Positions 10,679 to 21,244 of a stretch of DNA of 64,000 nucleotides are shown here, piece after piece. The DNA is from Microbacteriaceae bacterium. GTDB lineage: Bacteria; Actinomycetota; Actinomycetes; Actinomycetales; Microbacteriaceae. Each line of letters opens with the position of its first letter. Within the stretch, counting starts at the first letter, position 1. Made by a program: the position numbers and the translations under genes. The stretch spans positions 494,032 through 558,031 of the forward strand of contig JAIXWK010000002.1 of the NCBI GenBank assembly GCA_027491295.1. Direction: 5' to 3'. The notes under the pieces were generated by a model that saw only the letters and a list, made by a program, of their open reading frames with translations, ran no database searches and was not told the origin of the DNA.

Positions 10679-11071
10679 ATGGCCGACGAGACCAAGCCAG
10701 CAGCTAAGGCTGCACCAAAGGCCGCTGCCAAGGCAGCTCCAAAAGCAGCTCCAAAGGCAGCCGCACCTAAGGCTGCAAAGCCAAAGGTTGCAAAGGCTCC
10801 TAAGGAGATCAAGGAAGTCGAGCGCGGTTACCGCAAGTCACGTCGTGGCTATGTTGTCTCCGACAAGATGGACAAGACCATCGTTGTAATGGTTGAAGAC
10901 CGCAAGAAGCACCCGCTATACGGAAAAGTTATGCGCGTGTCGACCAAGGTCAAGGCTCACGACGAGAACAACACTGCAGGTATCGGCGACCTCGTGCTAA
11001 TCAGCGAGACCCGTCCACTATCTGCCACCAAGAACTGGCGCCTAGTCGAGATCCTCGAGAAGGCCAAGTAA
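10679..11071 (+). CDS. rpsQ: 30S ribosomal protein S17 with Ala/Lys-rich N-terminal extension
   Basis: Core [36 protein letters not shown] preceded by [36 protein letters not shown]. Confidence 0.95.
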   Translation: MADETKPAAKAAPKAAAKAAPKAAPKAAAPKAAKPKVAKAPKEIKEVERGYRKSRRGYVVSDKMDKTIVVMVEDRKKHPLYGKVMRVSTKVKAHDENNTAGIGDLVLISETRPLSATKNWRLVEILEKAK

Positions 11072-11126
11072 CAAAAACCCTAGGGCTAACGGTCGGAATC
11101 GTTATCCGTAAAACAAGGAGAAAAAA

Positions 11127-11495
11127 GTGCTTCAGCAAGAATCCAGACTCAAGGTTGCCGATAACACCGGCGCCAAAGAGCTGCTGACCATTCGCGTATT
11201 GGGCGGCTCACTGCGTCGCTACGCAGGTCTTGGTGACATCATCGTTGCCACTGTCAAGGACGCAATCCCAGGCGGAAACGTCAAGAAGGGCGATGTCGTA
11301 AAGGCAGTTGTCGTTCGCACCGTGAAGGAGACCCGTCGTGCAGATGGTTCCTACATCAAGTTCGACGAGAACGCAGCCGTAATCATCAAGAACGATGGCG
11401 AGCCACGCGGAACCCGTATTTTCGGACCAATTGGTCGTGAGCTTCGCGAGAAGAAGTTCATGAAGATCATCTCGTTGGCACCGGAGGTTATTTAA
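11127..11495 (+). CDS. rplN: 50S ribosomal protein L14
   Basis: [31 protein letters not shown] start. Confidence 0.98.
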   Translation: MLQQESRLKVADNTGAKELLTIRVLGGSLRRYAGLGDIIVATVKDAIPGGNVKKGDVVKAVVVRTVKETRRADGSYIKFDENAAVIIKNDGEPRGTRIFGPIGRELREKKFMKIISLAPEVI

Positions 11496-11497
11496 TC

Positions 11498-11848
11498 ATG
11501 GCGAACATCAAAAAGGGCGACCTGGTTCAGGTCATCACCGGTAAGAAGCAGGACCGCGGCGGCGACCGTGGCAAGCAGGGCCACGTGCTATCGGTACTAG
11601 TTGAGCAGAATCGCGTAATCGTCGAGGGCGTCAACGTAGTGACCAAGCACACCAAGGCTGGTCAGACTGACAAGGGTTCCAAGACCGGTGGCATCATCAC
11701 CCAGGAATCTCCAATTCACATTTCTAACGTTGCTCTAGTTGACCCAAGCACCAAGAAGCCAACCAAGGTTGGCTACAAGCTTGTAACTGCCAAGGATGGC
11801 AAGGTCACCAAGACTCGTGTTGCTCGCAAGACCGGGAAGGACATCTAA
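11498..11848 (+). CDS. rplX: 50S ribosomal protein L24
   Basis: [30 protein letters not shown] (KOW). Confidence 0.97.
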   Translation: MANIKKGDLVQVITGKKQDRGGDRGKQGHVLSVLVEQNRVIVEGVNVVTKHTKAGQTDKGSKTGGIITQESPIHISNVALVDPSTKKPTKVGYKLVTAKDGKVTKTRVARKTGKDI

Positions 11849-12429
11849 TGGCTACCGCAACCAAGAAGGCTGCTGCCGCAGGTAAGGCTCTTCCTCGCCT
11901 AAAGGCTCAGTACCGCAAGGAGATCGTTCCTGCGCTAACCGCAGAGTTCAGCTTCCAGAACCCAATGCAGGTTCCAGGCCTCACCAAGATTGTTGTAAAC
12001 ATGGGTGTTGGCGCTGCTGCTAAGGACGGCAAGCTAATCGAAGGTGCTATCCGTGACCTCACCGCAATCACCGGTCAGAAGCCACAGGTAAACATCGCGA
12101 AGAAGTCAATCGCTCAGTTCAAGTTGCGCGAGGGCCAGCCAATTGGTGCTCACGTTACTTTGCGCGGCGACAGAATGTGGGAGTTCCTAGACCGCCTACT
12201 ATCCCTATCGCTTCCTCGTATCCGCGACTTCCGCGGTCTATCGGACAAGCAGTTCGATGGCCGTGGCAACTACACCTTTGGTCTATCCGAGCAGTCAATG
12301 TTCCACGAAATTGACCAGGACAAGATCGATCACGTTCGTGGTATGGACATCACTGTCGTTACCACCGCAAAGACCGACGATGAGGGCCGCGCACTGCTAA
12401 AGGCGCTCGGCTTCCCATTCAAGGCATAA
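11848..12429 (+). CDS. rplE: 50S ribosomal protein L5
   Basis: [46 protein letters not shown]. Confidence 0.98.
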   Translation: MATATKKAAAAGKALPRLKAQYRKEIVPALTAEFSFQNPMQVPGLTKIVVNMGVGAAAKDGKLIEGAIRDLTAITGQKPQVNIAKKSIAQFKLREGQPIGAHVTLRGDRMWEFLDRLLSLSLPRIRDFRGLSDKQFDGRGNYTFGLSEQSMFHEIDQDKIDHVRGMDITVVTTAKTDDEGRALLKALGFPFKA

Positions 12430-12501
12430 TCCACCCCAATTGAGAAAGGTCCCCGAGCTTGTAAAGCGCTGGGAAACCACCTCGAGAAAGAAGACACACA
12501 A

Positions 12502-12900
12502 ATGACAATGACAGACCCGGTAGCAGATTTTCTGACCCGGCTGCGCAACGCGAACAACGCACACCACGATTCGCTGAGCCTCCCATATTCAAAGCTCAAG
12601 GGAAACATCGCCCAGATCCTAAAGTCCGAGGGTTACATCGCGGACTACAAGGTTGAGGACGCCAAGGTCGGTAAGACCATGACTGTTGACCTAAAGTTCG
12701 GCCCAAACCGCGAGTCCAGCATCACCGGAATCAAGCGTGTTTCTAAGCCTGGTCTTCGCGTTTACGCAAAGTCCACCGAGCTACCAAGAGTCCTCGGCGG
12801 CCTAGGTATTGCAATCCTGTCCACTTCATCCGGTCTGCTAACTGACCGTCAGGCTGCAAAGAAGGGAGTAGGCGGAGAAGTCATCGCCTACGTCTGGTAA
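12502..12900 (+). CDS. rpsH: 30S ribosomal protein S8
   Basis: [33 protein letters not shown]. Confidence 0.98.
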   Translation: MTMTDPVADFLTRLRNANNAHHDSLSLPYSKLKGNIAQILKSEGYIADYKVEDAKVGKTMTVDLKFGPNRESSITGIKRVSKPGLRVYAKSTELPRVLGGLGIAILSTSSGLLTDRQAAKKGVGGEVIAYVW

Positions 12901-12906
12901 TCACCT

Positions 12907-13443
12907 ATGTCACGTATTGGAAAAATGCCAATCCCGCTTCCAGCGGGTGTAACCGTAACCATTAACGGTCAAGATGTCTTGGTAAAGGGACCTAAGGGTG
13001 AACTATCCCTAACCGTCGTCGAGCCAATCAAGGTACTACTTGAGGACAACACTGTTATCGTTTCCCGTCCAGACGATGAGGCTAAGTCCAAGTCACTGCA
13101 CGGTCTAACCCGTACTTTGATCGCGAACGACGTTCACGGCGTTTCGACTGGATTCTCTAAGGCACTAGACATCGTTGGTACTGGTTACCGCGCTGCTGCT
13201 AAGGGTTCGAATATCGAACTTGCTTTGGGATTCAGCCACCCGGTTGTCGTTACCCCACCGGCAGGCATCACCCTGACCGTTGAGGGAAACACCAAGATCA
13301 TCGTCTCCGGAACCTCAAAGCAGGCAGTTGGAGAAGTTGCCGCAAACATTCGCAAGCTACGTAAGCCTGAGCCATACAAGGGCAAGGGTGTTCGCTACGA
13401 AGGCGAGAAGGTACGTCGCAAGGCTGGAAAGGCTGGTAAGTAA
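12907..13443 (+). CDS. rplF: 50S ribosomal protein L6
   Basis: [33 protein letters not shown]. Confidence 0.98.
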   Translation: MSRIGKMPIPLPAGVTVTINGQDVLVKGPKGELSLTVVEPIKVLLEDNTVIVSRPDDEAKSKSLHGLTRTLIANDVHGVSTGFSKALDIVGTGYRAAAKGSNIELALGFSHPVVVTPPAGITLTVEGNTKIIVSGTSKQAVGEVAANIRKLRKPEPYKGKGVRYEGEKVRRKAGKAGK

Positions 13444-13445
13444 GA

Positions 13446-13805
13446 ATGGCTGTTAAGTCAAAGTCAGCTGCCCGTGACAAGCGTCACGGCCGCCTGCGCA
13501 AGAAGATTGAGGGCACTGCATCTCGTCCTCGCCTAGTCGTAACTCGTTCGGCACGTCACGTGTTCGTCCAGGTTGTCGATGACTCCAAGGGCCACACCCT
13601 AGCTTCGGCTTCCACCATGGAAGTTGAGCTGCGTAAGGCTGACGGCACCAAGACCGACAAGGCGACTGAGGTTGGCAAGCTAATTGCTGAGCGCGCTAAG
13701 AAGGCCGGTGTCACCGAGGTGGTATTCGACCGTGGCGGTAACCGCTACGCAGGTCGCGTTGCAGCAATTGCTGCCGCAGCCCGCGAGTCAGGATTGACAC
13801 TGTGA
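13446..13805 (+). CDS. rplR: 50S ribosomal protein L18
   Basis: [34 protein letters not shown]. Confidence 0.97.
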   Translation: MAVKSKSAARDKRHGRLRKKIEGTASRPRLVVTRSARHVFVQVVDDSKGHTLASASTMEVELRKADGTKTDKATEVGKLIAERAKKAGVTEVVFDRGGNRYAGRVAAIAAAARESGLTL

Positions 13806-14467
13806 GCGAAGAGAAGAAGGAAATGGACGTGGCAGAAGCTACCGTGGTCGTAGAGGCCACAACCGTTGATCCAAACGAGCGCGAGCAGCGTCGCGGTTCA
13901 CGTGAGCGTGGACCAAAGACCGAGCGTCGTGACCGCGAGGACACCAAGAGCCCATTCTTGGAGCGTGTTGTAACCATCAACCGTGTATCCAAGGTGGTCA
14001 AGGGTGGTCGTCGCTTCGCATTCACCGCACTAGTTGTGGTTGGCGATGGCGAGGGTCTAGTTGGTGTTGGCTACGGCAAGGCTAAGGAAGTTCCTGCAGC
14101 TATTGCCAAGGGTGTTGAGGACGCGAAGAAGAACTTCTTCCGCATCCCACGCGCTGGCTCCACCATTCCTCACCCGGTTCAGGGCGAGGCAGCCGCAGGT
14201 GTAGTTCTACTTCGTCCAGCCGCTGAGGGTACCGGTGTTATCGCCGGTGGTCCAGTTCGTGCGGTTCTGGAGTGCGCCGGTGTTCACGACGTACTTTCCA
14301 AGTCATTGGGATCGTCAAACACCCTAAACATCGTTCACGCCACTGTGGCAGCACTAAAGCAGCTCGAAGAGCCGCAGGCAGTTGCTGACCGTCGTGGCAA
14401 GTCATTGGCAGAGGTAGCTCCGGCTCGCCTACTACCAGCTAAGACTGAGAAGGCAGGTGCCAAATAA
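13802..14467 (+). CDS. rpsE: 30S ribosomal protein S5
   Basis: [50 protein letters not shown] start. Confidence 0.97.
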   Translation: MSEEKKEMDVAEATVVVEATTVDPNEREQRRGSRERGPKTERRDREDTKSPFLERVVTINRVSKVVKGGRRFAFTALVVVGDGEGLVGVGYGKAKEVPAAIAKGVEDAKKNFFRIPRAGSTIPHPVQGEAAAGVVLLRPAAEGTGVIAGGPVRAVLECAGVHDVLSKSLGSSNTLNIVHATVAALKQLEEPQAVADRRGKSLAEVAPARLLPAKTEKAGAK

Positions 14468-14652
14468 TGGCAAAGCGTCTGAAGGTTACCCAAGTAAAGA
14501 GTTCAAACGGTGGCAAGCAGAACCAGCGCGATTCACTTCGCACCCTGGGTCTGAAGCGCATCGGTGACATCATCGTGAAGGAAGACAACAAGTCTGTTCG
14601 CGGTCTGGTGATGACCGTTGCCCACCTCGTCAAGGTTGAGGAGATCGACTAA
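14467..14652 (+). CDS. rpmD: 50S ribosomal protein L30
   Basis: [30 protein letters not shown]. Confidence 0.96.
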   Translation: MAKRLKVTQVKSSNGGKQNQRDSLRTLGLKRIGDIIVKEDNKSVRGLVMTVAHLVKVEEID

Positions 14653-15338
14653 TGGCTGAAGAGAAGAAGCCAGCCGCTAAGGCTGCTGCAAAGCCTGCAG
14701 CGAAGACCACCGCAGCGAAGCCAGCCGCAGCAAAGGCAGCCCCTAAGGCTGCTGCTGCCAAGGCTCCAGCCGCTAAGGCCGCAGCCCCAAAGGTTGCTGC
14801 CCCAAAGGCCGCTGCTAAGCCAGTGGCTGAGAAGGTTGCTGCCCCAAAGGCCGCTGCTAAGCCAGCTGCAAAGAAGACTGAGGAGAAGGCTGAGAGAAGC
14901 CAGATCCTGAAGCTTCACCACCTTCGCCCTGCAAAGGGTGCCAAGAAGGAGAAGACTCGTAAGGGTCTTGGTGAGGGTTCAAAGGGTAAGACCGCAGGTC
15001 GCGGTACCAAGGGAACCGGTGCTCGCACCACTACCCGTTTGGGCTTCGAAGGTGGTGGCGTTAACCTCGTTATGCGCACCCCTAAGCTTCGCGGCTTCAA
15101 GAACCCATTCCGCGTTGAGTACCAGGTGGTAAACCTAGACAAGCTGTCTGAGCTTTACCCAAAGGGCGGCGCCGTGACCGTAACCGACCTAGTAGCTAAG
15201 GGTGCAGTCCGCAAGGGCGAGCCTGTAAAGGTACTTGGAAACGGCGATGTCTCGGTTAAGCTTGTGGTCACTGTTGACAAGGTTTCTGCGTCAGCAAAGA
15301 CCAAGATTGAAGCTGCCGGCGGCAGCATCAGCGCCTAA
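14652..15338 (+). CDS. rplO: 50S ribosomal protein L15 with long Ala/Lys/Pro N-terminal extension
   Basis: L15 core [36 protein letters not shown] preceded by about 80 residues of AKPAAK-type low complexity. Confidence 0.95.
   Translation: MAEEKKPAAKAAAKPAAKTTAAKPAAAKAAPKAAAAKAPAAKAAAPKVAAPKAAAKPVAEKVAAPKAAAKPAAKKTEEKAERSQILKLHHLRPAKGAKKEKTRKGLGEGSKGKTAGRGTKGTGARTTTRLGFEGGGVNLVMRTPKLRGFKNPFRVEYQVVNLDKLSELYPKGGAVTVTDLVAKGAVRKGEPVKVLGNGDVSVKLVVTVDKVSASAKTKIEAAGGSISA
14790..14865 (+). repeat. Two copies of a 34-bp direct repeat (period 42 bp) in the rplO extension
   Basis: AAGGTTGCTGCCCCAAAGGCCGCTGCTAAGCCAG at 14790-14823 and 14832-14865. Confidence 0.9.
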
Positions 15339-15363
15339 GAAGATTCGCGAGGAGAGGTTCACC

Positions 15364-16680
15364 ATGTTTCAGGCCATTGCACGCGCATTCCGCACCCCGG
15401 ATTTGCGCAACAAGCTTGCATTTACCCTGGGCATGGTGGCCATCTTCCGCTTAGGTTCCTTCATCCCGGCACCAAACGTTGACTACACCAACGTCCAGCA
15501 GTGTTTGGCTCAGAGCCAGTCCACCTCAGGTCTTTACGAATTGGTAAACCTGTTCTCCGGTGGAGCGCTGCTACAGCTTTCGATCTTTGCGCTGGGCATC
15601 ATGCCTTACATCACCGCATCGATCATCACTCAGTTGCTTCGCGTGGTAATTCCGCGCTTTGAGACCCTTTACAAAGAGGGTCCTCAGGGTCAGGCGAAGC
15701 TAACCCAGTACACCCGCTACCTAACCATCGCGCTTGGTCTGTTGCAGGCCACCACCCTGATTGCGGTTGCCCGCCAGGGAGCGCTATTCGGTGCGGACTG
15801 TACGCTGCCAATTTTGGTAAACACCGACGCGCTTTCGATCACCCTGATGGTGATGGTTATGACCGCCGGTACCGGTTTGATCATGTGGATTGGTGAGCTA
15901 ATCACCGAGCGCGGTGTCGGTAACGGTATGTCGCTCTTGATCTTCACCTCGATCGCATCGACCTTCCCTGCCAGCTTGCTTCAGATCCTGCAGACCCGCT
16001 CCATCGAAATCTTCGTGATTGTTATGGCGGTTGGTTTCGTAGTGGTCGCACTGGTTGTGCTCGTTGAGCAGTCCCAGCGTCGTATTCCGGTTCAGTACGC
16101 CAAGCGTATGGTTGGCCGCAAGGAATACGGTGGCCAGGCTACCTACATCCCGGTCAAGGTAAACACCGCCGGTGTTATCCCGGTTATCTTCGCTTCCTCA
16201 ATGCTTTACCTCCCGGCTCTGCTAGCTCAGTTCAGCCAGCCAGATCCAACCACCGGTCAGGTAGCTCCTTGGGTTACCTTCATCTCGACTTACCTAACCT
16301 CAGGTTCGAACCCGCTATACATGGCGGTCTACTTCGCCCTGATTGTTGGCTTTACCTACTTCTACGTAGCGATCACCCTGAACCCTGAGGAGATCAGCGA
16401 CAACATGAAGAAGTACGGTGGATTCATCCCTGGTATTCGTGCCGGTCGTCCGACCACCGAGTACCTCGAGTACGTAATCAGCCGCATCACCTTCCCAGGT
16501 GCTATCTACCTAGGTTTGATCGCATTGATTCCGCTAGTTGCCTTCACCGCAATTGGAACCAACCAGAACTTCCCATTCGGTGGTACTTCAATCTTGATCA
16601 TCGTTGGTGTTGGTCTGGAAACCGTCAAGCAGATCAACGCTCAGATGCAGCAGCGTAACTACGAGGGTCTACTGAAGTGA
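15364..16680 (+). CDS. secY: Preprotein translocase subunit SecY
   Basis: MFQAIARAFRTPDLRNKLAFTLGMVAIFRLGSFIPAPNVD; multiple TM; start trimmed. Confidence 0.97.
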   Translation: MFQAIARAFRTPDLRNKLAFTLGMVAIFRLGSFIPAPNVDYTNVQQCLAQSQSTSGLYELVNLFSGGALLQLSIFALGIMPYITASIITQLLRVVIPRFETLYKEGPQGQAKLTQYTRYLTIALGLLQATTLIAVARQGALFGADCTLPILVNTDALSITLMVMVMTAGTGLIMWIGELITERGVGNGMSLLIFTSIASTFPASLLQILQTRSIEIFVIVMAVGFVVVALVVLVEQSQRRIPVQYAKRMVGRKEYGGQATYIPVKVNTAGVIPVIFASSMLYLPALLAQFSQPDPTTGQVAPWVTFISTYLTSGSNPLYMAVYFALIVGFTYFYVAITLNPEEISDNMKKYGGFIPGIRAGRPTTEYLEYVISRITFPGAIYLGLIALIPLVAFTAIGTNQNFPFGGTSILIIVGVGLETVKQINAQMQQRNYEGLLK

Positions 16681-17264
16681 CGCGTCTCCTACTAATCGGC
16701 CCTCCTGGTGCCGGTAAGGGAACCCAAGCCGCACTTTTGTCACAGCACTTTGGCATTCCCGCAATCTCAACCGGAGACATCTTTCGCTACAACGTGAAGA
16801 ACCAGACTCCGCTTGGCGTTGAGGCCAAGGGCTTTATGGACCGTGGTGAGTACGTGCCAGATTCACTGACTAATTCTTTGGTTCGCGACCGACTTTCGCA
16901 CGATGATGCGCTCGGTGGCTTTTTGCTTGATGGCTACCCTCGCACCATTGACCAGGTGCACGAGCTAGACAGCATCCTTTCCGATGCCGGCAAGCGACTA
17001 GATGTTGTGGTGCAGCTAACCGCCGACAGCGAAGAGTTGGTTCGTCGCCTGGCTCACCGAGCTGAGGTTGAAGGCCGTGCAGATGACACCCCGGATGTTA
17101 TTCGTCGTCGCCTTGAGGTTTACGAATCTCAGACCGCACCACTTATCGATGTCTATGCCGCTCGCGGCCTGGTCGCCATGATCGATGGCCTAGGCGAGAT
17201 TGCAGATGTAACCGGACGCATCGTTGAGGCACTTGATGCTCGCGGGCTAACCAAAGATGCGTAA
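16677..17264 (+). CDS. adk: Adenylate kinase
   Basis: LLLIGPPGAGKGTQAALLS, LLDGYPRTIDQ; GTG start. Confidence 0.97.
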   Translation: MTRLLLIGPPGAGKGTQAALLSQHFGIPAISTGDIFRYNVKNQTPLGVEAKGFMDRGEYVPDSLTNSLVRDRLSHDDALGGFLLDGYPRTIDQVHELDSILSDAGKRLDVVVQLTADSEELVRRLAHRAEVEGRADDTPDVIRRRLEVYESQTAPLIDVYAARGLVAMIDGLGEIADVTGRIVEALDARGLTKDA

Positions 17265-18081
17265 AAAGTACGAAATCAAAACCAATGATCAAATCCGCAA
17301 AATGCGGGTTGCTGGTCTATTGACGGCAAAGGCTTTAGAGAACGTTCGCGCTGCAATTTGCCCCGGTGTCACCACCTTGGAGCTTGATCAAATCGCCGAG
17401 AGAACTATTCGCGATGGCGGCGGACGCCCTAATTTCCAATTGGTTCCCGGCTACCACCACACCATTTGCGCGAGCGTAAATTCTGAGGTTGTGCACGGAA
17501 TTCCTTCCAACCGTGCTCTCGAAGCTGGAGACCTTGTCTCGATTGACTGCGGTGCTGAGGTCGATGGCTGGAATGGAGATAGCGCTTTCTCGATCGTGGT
17601 TCCAGGCTTGGATAACGACCTAACCAAGCAGCGTCAGCTGCAGTCCGATGTCTGCGAGGGTTCGCTTTGGGCCGGTATCGCTGCCCTGGCCGGAGCCAAG
17701 CGACTGAATGAGGTTGGCGTTGCAATTGAGCATTACATCGCCCAGCGGGGCAAGTGGGGGATTCTAGAGCAGTACGTAGGTCACGGCATTGGTCGCTCAA
17801 TGCACGAAGACCCGGCAGTTTTCAACTACGCGGTCCGCGATGCCGGCCCGAAGGTTGAACCTGGCCTATGTGTCGCCATCGAGCCAATGATCACATCTGG
17901 AGATCAAAAGACCTTCATTCACGAGGACGACTGGACGGTAGTAACCAAAGACAGCGGTGATGGCGCGCACTGGGAGCACTCGATTGCGGTGCACTCGAAG
18001 GGTATTTGGGTGCTGACTGCACCCGATGGTGGCGTCGAGGGCCTTAAGAGCTTTGGGATTACGCCAATTTCTTTGGATTAG
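17257..18081 (+). CDS. map: Type I methionyl aminopeptidase
   Basis: VSIDCGAEVDGWNGDSA, GHGIGRSMHEDP, AIEPMIT. Confidence 0.97.
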   Translation: MRKKYEIKTNDQIRKMRVAGLLTAKALENVRAAICPGVTTLELDQIAERTIRDGGGRPNFQLVPGYHHTICASVNSEVVHGIPSNRALEAGDLVSIDCGAEVDGWNGDSAFSIVVPGLDNDLTKQRQLQSDVCEGSLWAGIAALAGAKRLNEVGVAIEHYIAQRGKWGILEQYVGHGIGRSMHEDPAVFNYAVRDAGPKVEPGLCVAIEPMITSGDQKTFIHEDDWTVVTKDSGDGAHWEHSIAVHSKGIWVLTAPDGGVEGLKSFGITPISLD

Positions 18082-18206
18082 CCACTAGCATTCGCCCCAA
18101 TTTCCCCCTAGGATTGTTCCTCGGCGTTTCTAACGTGAAATCATTCTGAATTTTGAGCGGTTTTGCGTGTTTGTGACGCTACCAAAAGTAGTGAATAAGT
18201 GAGTGC

Positions 18207-18428
18207 ATGGCCAACAAAGACGGCGTCATCGAGATCGAGGGATCGGTTGTTGAAGCTCTACCGAACGCAATGTTTCGTGTGGAGTTAACCAACGGGCACA
18301 TAGTCCTCGCCCACATCTCGGGCAAAATGCGTCAGCACTACATCCGCATTCTCCCCGGAGACCGCGTGATCGTAGAGCTGTCCACGTACGACCTGACTCG
18401 CGGCCGCATCATTTACCGCTACAAGTAG
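18207..18428 (+). CDS. infA: Translation initiation factor IF-1
   Basis: [31 protein letters not shown]. Confidence 0.98.
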   Translation: MANKDGVIEIEGSVVEALPNAMFRVELTNGHIVLAHISGKMRQHYIRILPGDRVIVELSTYDLTRGRIIYRYK

Positions 18429-18439
18429 AAAGTAAGAGC

Positions 18440-18553
18440 ATGAAGGTTAACCCGAGCGTTAAGAAGATCTGCGACAAGTGCAAGGTGATTCGTCGTCACG
18501 GCAACGTGATGGTTATTTGCGAAAACCCTCGTCACAAGCAGCGCCAGGGCTAA
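18440..18553 (+). CDS. rpmJ: 50S ribosomal protein L36 (37 aa, zinc-ribbon form; absent from the supplied ORF track)
   Basis: [37 protein letters not shown] read directly. Confidence 0.97.
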   Translation: MKVNPSVKKICDKCKVIRRHGNVMVICENPRHKQRQG

Positions 18554-18605
18554 TTGCCCTAACCCACAACTAAATATTCAAGGAATCACCAAGCGTAAAG
18601 CTAAC

Positions 18606-18679
18606 CCCCGGAAAGAAGGCCGGGGCCCGATCCGCCAGATCGAGATGGTGATGCCGAAGACCTTCTTTCAAACAGGAGA
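18606..18679 (+). promoter_or_regulatory. Structured leader upstream of rpsM (hairpins plus possible pseudoknot next to the SD)
   Basis: CCCCGG(18606-18611)/CCGGGG(18620-18625); CGATC/GATCG (18628-18632/18638-18642); loop AAAGAAGG (18612-18619) complementary to CCTTCTTT (18661-18668). Confidence 0.5.
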
Positions 18680-18687
18680 AAATCCAA

Positions 18688-19065
18688 ATGGCACGTATTG
18701 CTGGAGTAGATATCCCTCGCGACAAGCGCGTGGTTATCTCCCTTACCTACATCTACGGCGTTGGCCGTACTCGCTCAAGCGAGATTCTAAAGACCACCAA
18801 GATCGACGAGTCGGTTCGCGTCAAGGACCTAACCGACGACCAGTTGATTGCACTTCGCGACGAGATCGAGAAGAACTACAAGGTTGAGGGTGACCTGCGA
18901 CGCGACGTTGCAGCAGACATCCGCCGCAAGGTTGAAATCGGTTCCTATGAGGGAATTCGCCACCGCAAGGGACTTCCGGTCCGCGGACAGCGCACCAAGA
19001 CAAACGCTCGTACTCGCAAGGGTCCAAAGCGTACTGTCGCCGGTAAGAAGAAGGCAGCCCGCTAA
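18688..19065 (+). CDS. rpsM: 30S ribosomal protein S13
   Basis: [30 protein letters not shown]. Confidence 0.98.
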   Translation: MARIAGVDIPRDKRVVISLTYIYGVGRTRSSEILKTTKIDESVRVKDLTDDQLIALRDEIEKNYKVEGDLRRDVAADIRRKVEIGSYEGIRHRKGLPVRGQRTKTNARTRKGPKRTVAGKKKAAR

Positions 19066-19094
19066 TAGCGGCCGAAGGATTTAGGAGATAAAAA

Positions 19095-19499
19095 ATGGCA
19101 GCACCTAAGGCATCCGCAGCGGCCCGCAAGCCACGTCGCAAGGATAAGAAGAACATCCCAACCGGTCAGGCGCACATCCGCTCGACCTTCAACAACACCA
19201 TCATCACCATCACCGACCCAACCGGAGCAGTTATCTCTTGGTCGTCTTCTGGTGACGTGGGCTTCAAGGGTTCTCGTAAGTCAACCCCGTTCGCCGCACA
19301 GATGGCAGCCGAGTCTGCAGCCCGCAAGGCGCAGGAGCACGGACTGAAGAAGGTAGACGTTTTCGTCAAGGGCCCAGGCTCTGGTCGTGAGACTGCAATT
19401 CGTTCGCTTCAGGCCGCAGGCCTAGAGGTTGGCTCAATTTCCGATGTGACCCCACAGGCTCACAACGGTTGCCGCCCTCCAAAGCGTCGTCGCGTCTAA
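19095..19499 (+). CDS. rpsK: 30S ribosomal protein S11
   Basis: [46 protein letters not shown]. Confidence 0.98.
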   Translation: MAAPKASAAARKPRRKDKKNIPTGQAHIRSTFNNTIITITDPTGAVISWSSSGDVGFKGSRKSTPFAAQMAAESAARKAQEHGLKKVDVFVKGPGSGRETAIRSLQAAGLEVGSISDVTPQAHNGCRPPKRRRV

Positions 19500-19557
19500 C
19501 AAAAGCTTTTTCGGATTCACCAGCACAACAAAAGATTCAAAGCATTCAGCTAAGCCA

Positions 19558-19595
19558 CTGAGTGTAAAGACGAGTATCAAATAGCGGATACTCAG
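19558..19595 (+). promoter_or_regulatory. Alternative-hairpin leader upstream of rpoA
   Basis: GAGTATC-AAATAGCG-GATACTC (19572-19593) competing with CTGAGT (19558-19563)/ACTCAG (19590-19595). Confidence 0.45.
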
Positions 19596-19612
19596 ATGAA
19601 AGGAACCAAATA

Positions 19613-20602
19613 GTGCTAATTGCACAGCGTCCAACTCTTCACGAAGAAGTACTAGGTCCTAACCGTTCACGTTTCATCCTGGATCCACTGGAGCCAGGAT
19701 TTGGTTACACCCTTGGAAACTCACTACGCCGCACCCTGCTTTCTTCGATTCCAGGTGCAGCAGTGACCAACATCCGTATTCAGGGTGTTAGCCACGAGTT
19801 CTCCACCATCCCAGGTGTCAAGGAAGACGTTGTTGAGGTAATCCTCAACATCAAGAACCTTGTGGTTTCCTCCGAGCACGACGCTCCAGTTGTTGCTCAC
19901 CTCACCAAGAGCGCTGCCGGTCCTGTTACCGCAGCTGACATCCAGGTTCCTGCTGGTGTTGAGGTGCACAACCCAGAGCTACTAATCGGAACCCTAAACG
20001 CCAAGGGCAAGTTAGAGATCGAGTTCGTTATCGAGCGCGGTCGCGGCTACGTTCAGGCTTCCCAGAACCGCAACGCAGATGCCGAGGCTGGCGTAATCCC
20101 AGTTGACTCCATCTACAGCCCGGTTCTAAAGGTTTCCTACCGCGTTGAGGCAACTCGTGCGGGTGAGTTCACCAACTTCGACAAGCTAATTGTTGACGTT
20201 GAGACCAAGCCTTCGGTTGAGCCTCGCGATGCAGTTGCATCTGCTGGTTCCACCCTGGTTGAGCTATTTGGCCTAGCCAAGGAGCTAAACGCTGAGGCCG
20301 AGGGTATCGAGATTGGACCAGCACCGGTTGAGGTTGCAGCTTCTAACGAGCTGTCAACTCCAATTGAGGACCTGGACCTAACCGTTCGTTCTTACAACTG
20401 CCTAAAGCGCGAGGGCATCAACACCGTTTCAGAGCTAATCGCTCTAAGCGAAGACCAGTTGATGAACATTCGCAACTTTGGTTCCAAGTCTGTTGACGAG
20501 GTTCGCGAGAAGCTTGCTTCTCTAGGTCTTCGCTTCAAGGACGCAGTTCCAGGATTCGACAGCGCCTACTTCGGTGGCGGCTTCGACGACGACCAGATCT
20601 AA
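19613..20602 (+). CDS. rpoA: DNA-directed RNA polymerase alpha subunit
   Basis: [32 protein letters not shown]; alpha-[24 protein letters not shown] start. Confidence 0.98.
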   Translation: MLIAQRPTLHEEVLGPNRSRFILDPLEPGFGYTLGNSLRRTLLSSIPGAAVTNIRIQGVSHEFSTIPGVKEDVVEVILNIKNLVVSSEHDAPVVAHLTKSAAGPVTAADIQVPAGVEVHNPELLIGTLNAKGKLEIEFVIERGRGYVQASQNRNADAEAGVIPVDSIYSPVLKVSYRVEATRAGEFTNFDKLIVDVETKPSVEPRDAVASAGSTLVELFGLAKELNAEAEGIEIGPAPVEVAASNELSTPIEDLDLTVRSYNCLKREGINTVSELIALSEDQLMNIRNFGSKSVDEVREKLASLGLRFKDAVPGFDSAYFGGGFDDDQI

Positions 20603-20628
20603 ACGCTTAGAAACTCAAGGAGAAAGAA

Positions 20629-21234
20629 ATGCCAACCCCAACTAAGGGCCCACGTCTCGGAGGCGGTCCAGCCCACGAGCGTCTGATGCTCAACAACATG
20701 GCAACCTCGCTGTTCAAGCACAAGCGCATCGTGACAACTGAGACCAAGGCCAAGCGCCTACGTCCAATTGCCGAGCGCCTAGTGTCTTTCGCAAAGCGCG
20801 GTGACCTACACGCACGTCGCCGCGTAATGCAGCAGATCCTAGACAAGGGTGTCGTTCACGAGCTATTCGTTGAAATTGCACCGCTAGTGGCAGAGCGCGA
20901 GGGCGGCTACACCCGCATCACCAAGCTTGGCTACCGTAAGGGCGACAACGCTCCTATGGCAGTTATCGAGCTAGTGCTTGAGGCTGTAAACCCAAAGCCA
21001 AAGTCCAACAAGGTCAAGCTAACTAACAACATCGCAACCACCGCAGCAGCAGCTGTTGTGGCAGACGAGGCTGTCGAGGAAGCTCCAGTTGAGGTCGAAA
21101 CCCCAGCCGTTGTTGAGACCGAAGCGCCAGAAGTTGCTGAGACCGAATCAGCTGCCGCCGAGGTAGTTGAAGAGGCTCCAGCAGCAGAGGCTGAGGCACC
21201 TGCCGCAGAGGCTGACGCATCTTCCGCTGAATAA
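20629..21234 (+). CDS. rplQ: 50S ribosomal protein L17 with acidic Ala/Glu C-terminal tail
   Basis: [34 protein letters not shown]; tail [36 protein letters not shown]... Confidence 0.96.
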   Translation: MPTPTKGPRLGGGPAHERLMLNNMATSLFKHKRIVTTETKAKRLRPIAERLVSFAKRGDLHARRRVMQQILDKGVVHELFVEIAPLVAEREGGYTRITKLGYRKGDNAPMAVIELVLEAVNPKPKSNKVKLTNNIATTAAAAVVADEAVEEAPVEVETPAVVETEAPEVAETESAAAEVVEEAPAAEAEAPAAEADASSAE

Positions 21235-21244
21235 GGAATTGCAA

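Noticed and set aside
14680-14890. CRISPR-like or satellite array
   Set aside because: Repeats are codon-phased Ala/Lys/Pro coding repeats of rplO, without spacers
14649-14921. Minus-strand ORF of 90 aa (Ser/Leu/Gly-rich) over the rplO extension
   Set aside because: Antisense translation of an Ala/Lys repeat; not a real protein
20603-20628. Possible leader element between rpoA and rplQ
   Set aside because: Only 26 nt with a normal SD (AAGGAG); no structure seen
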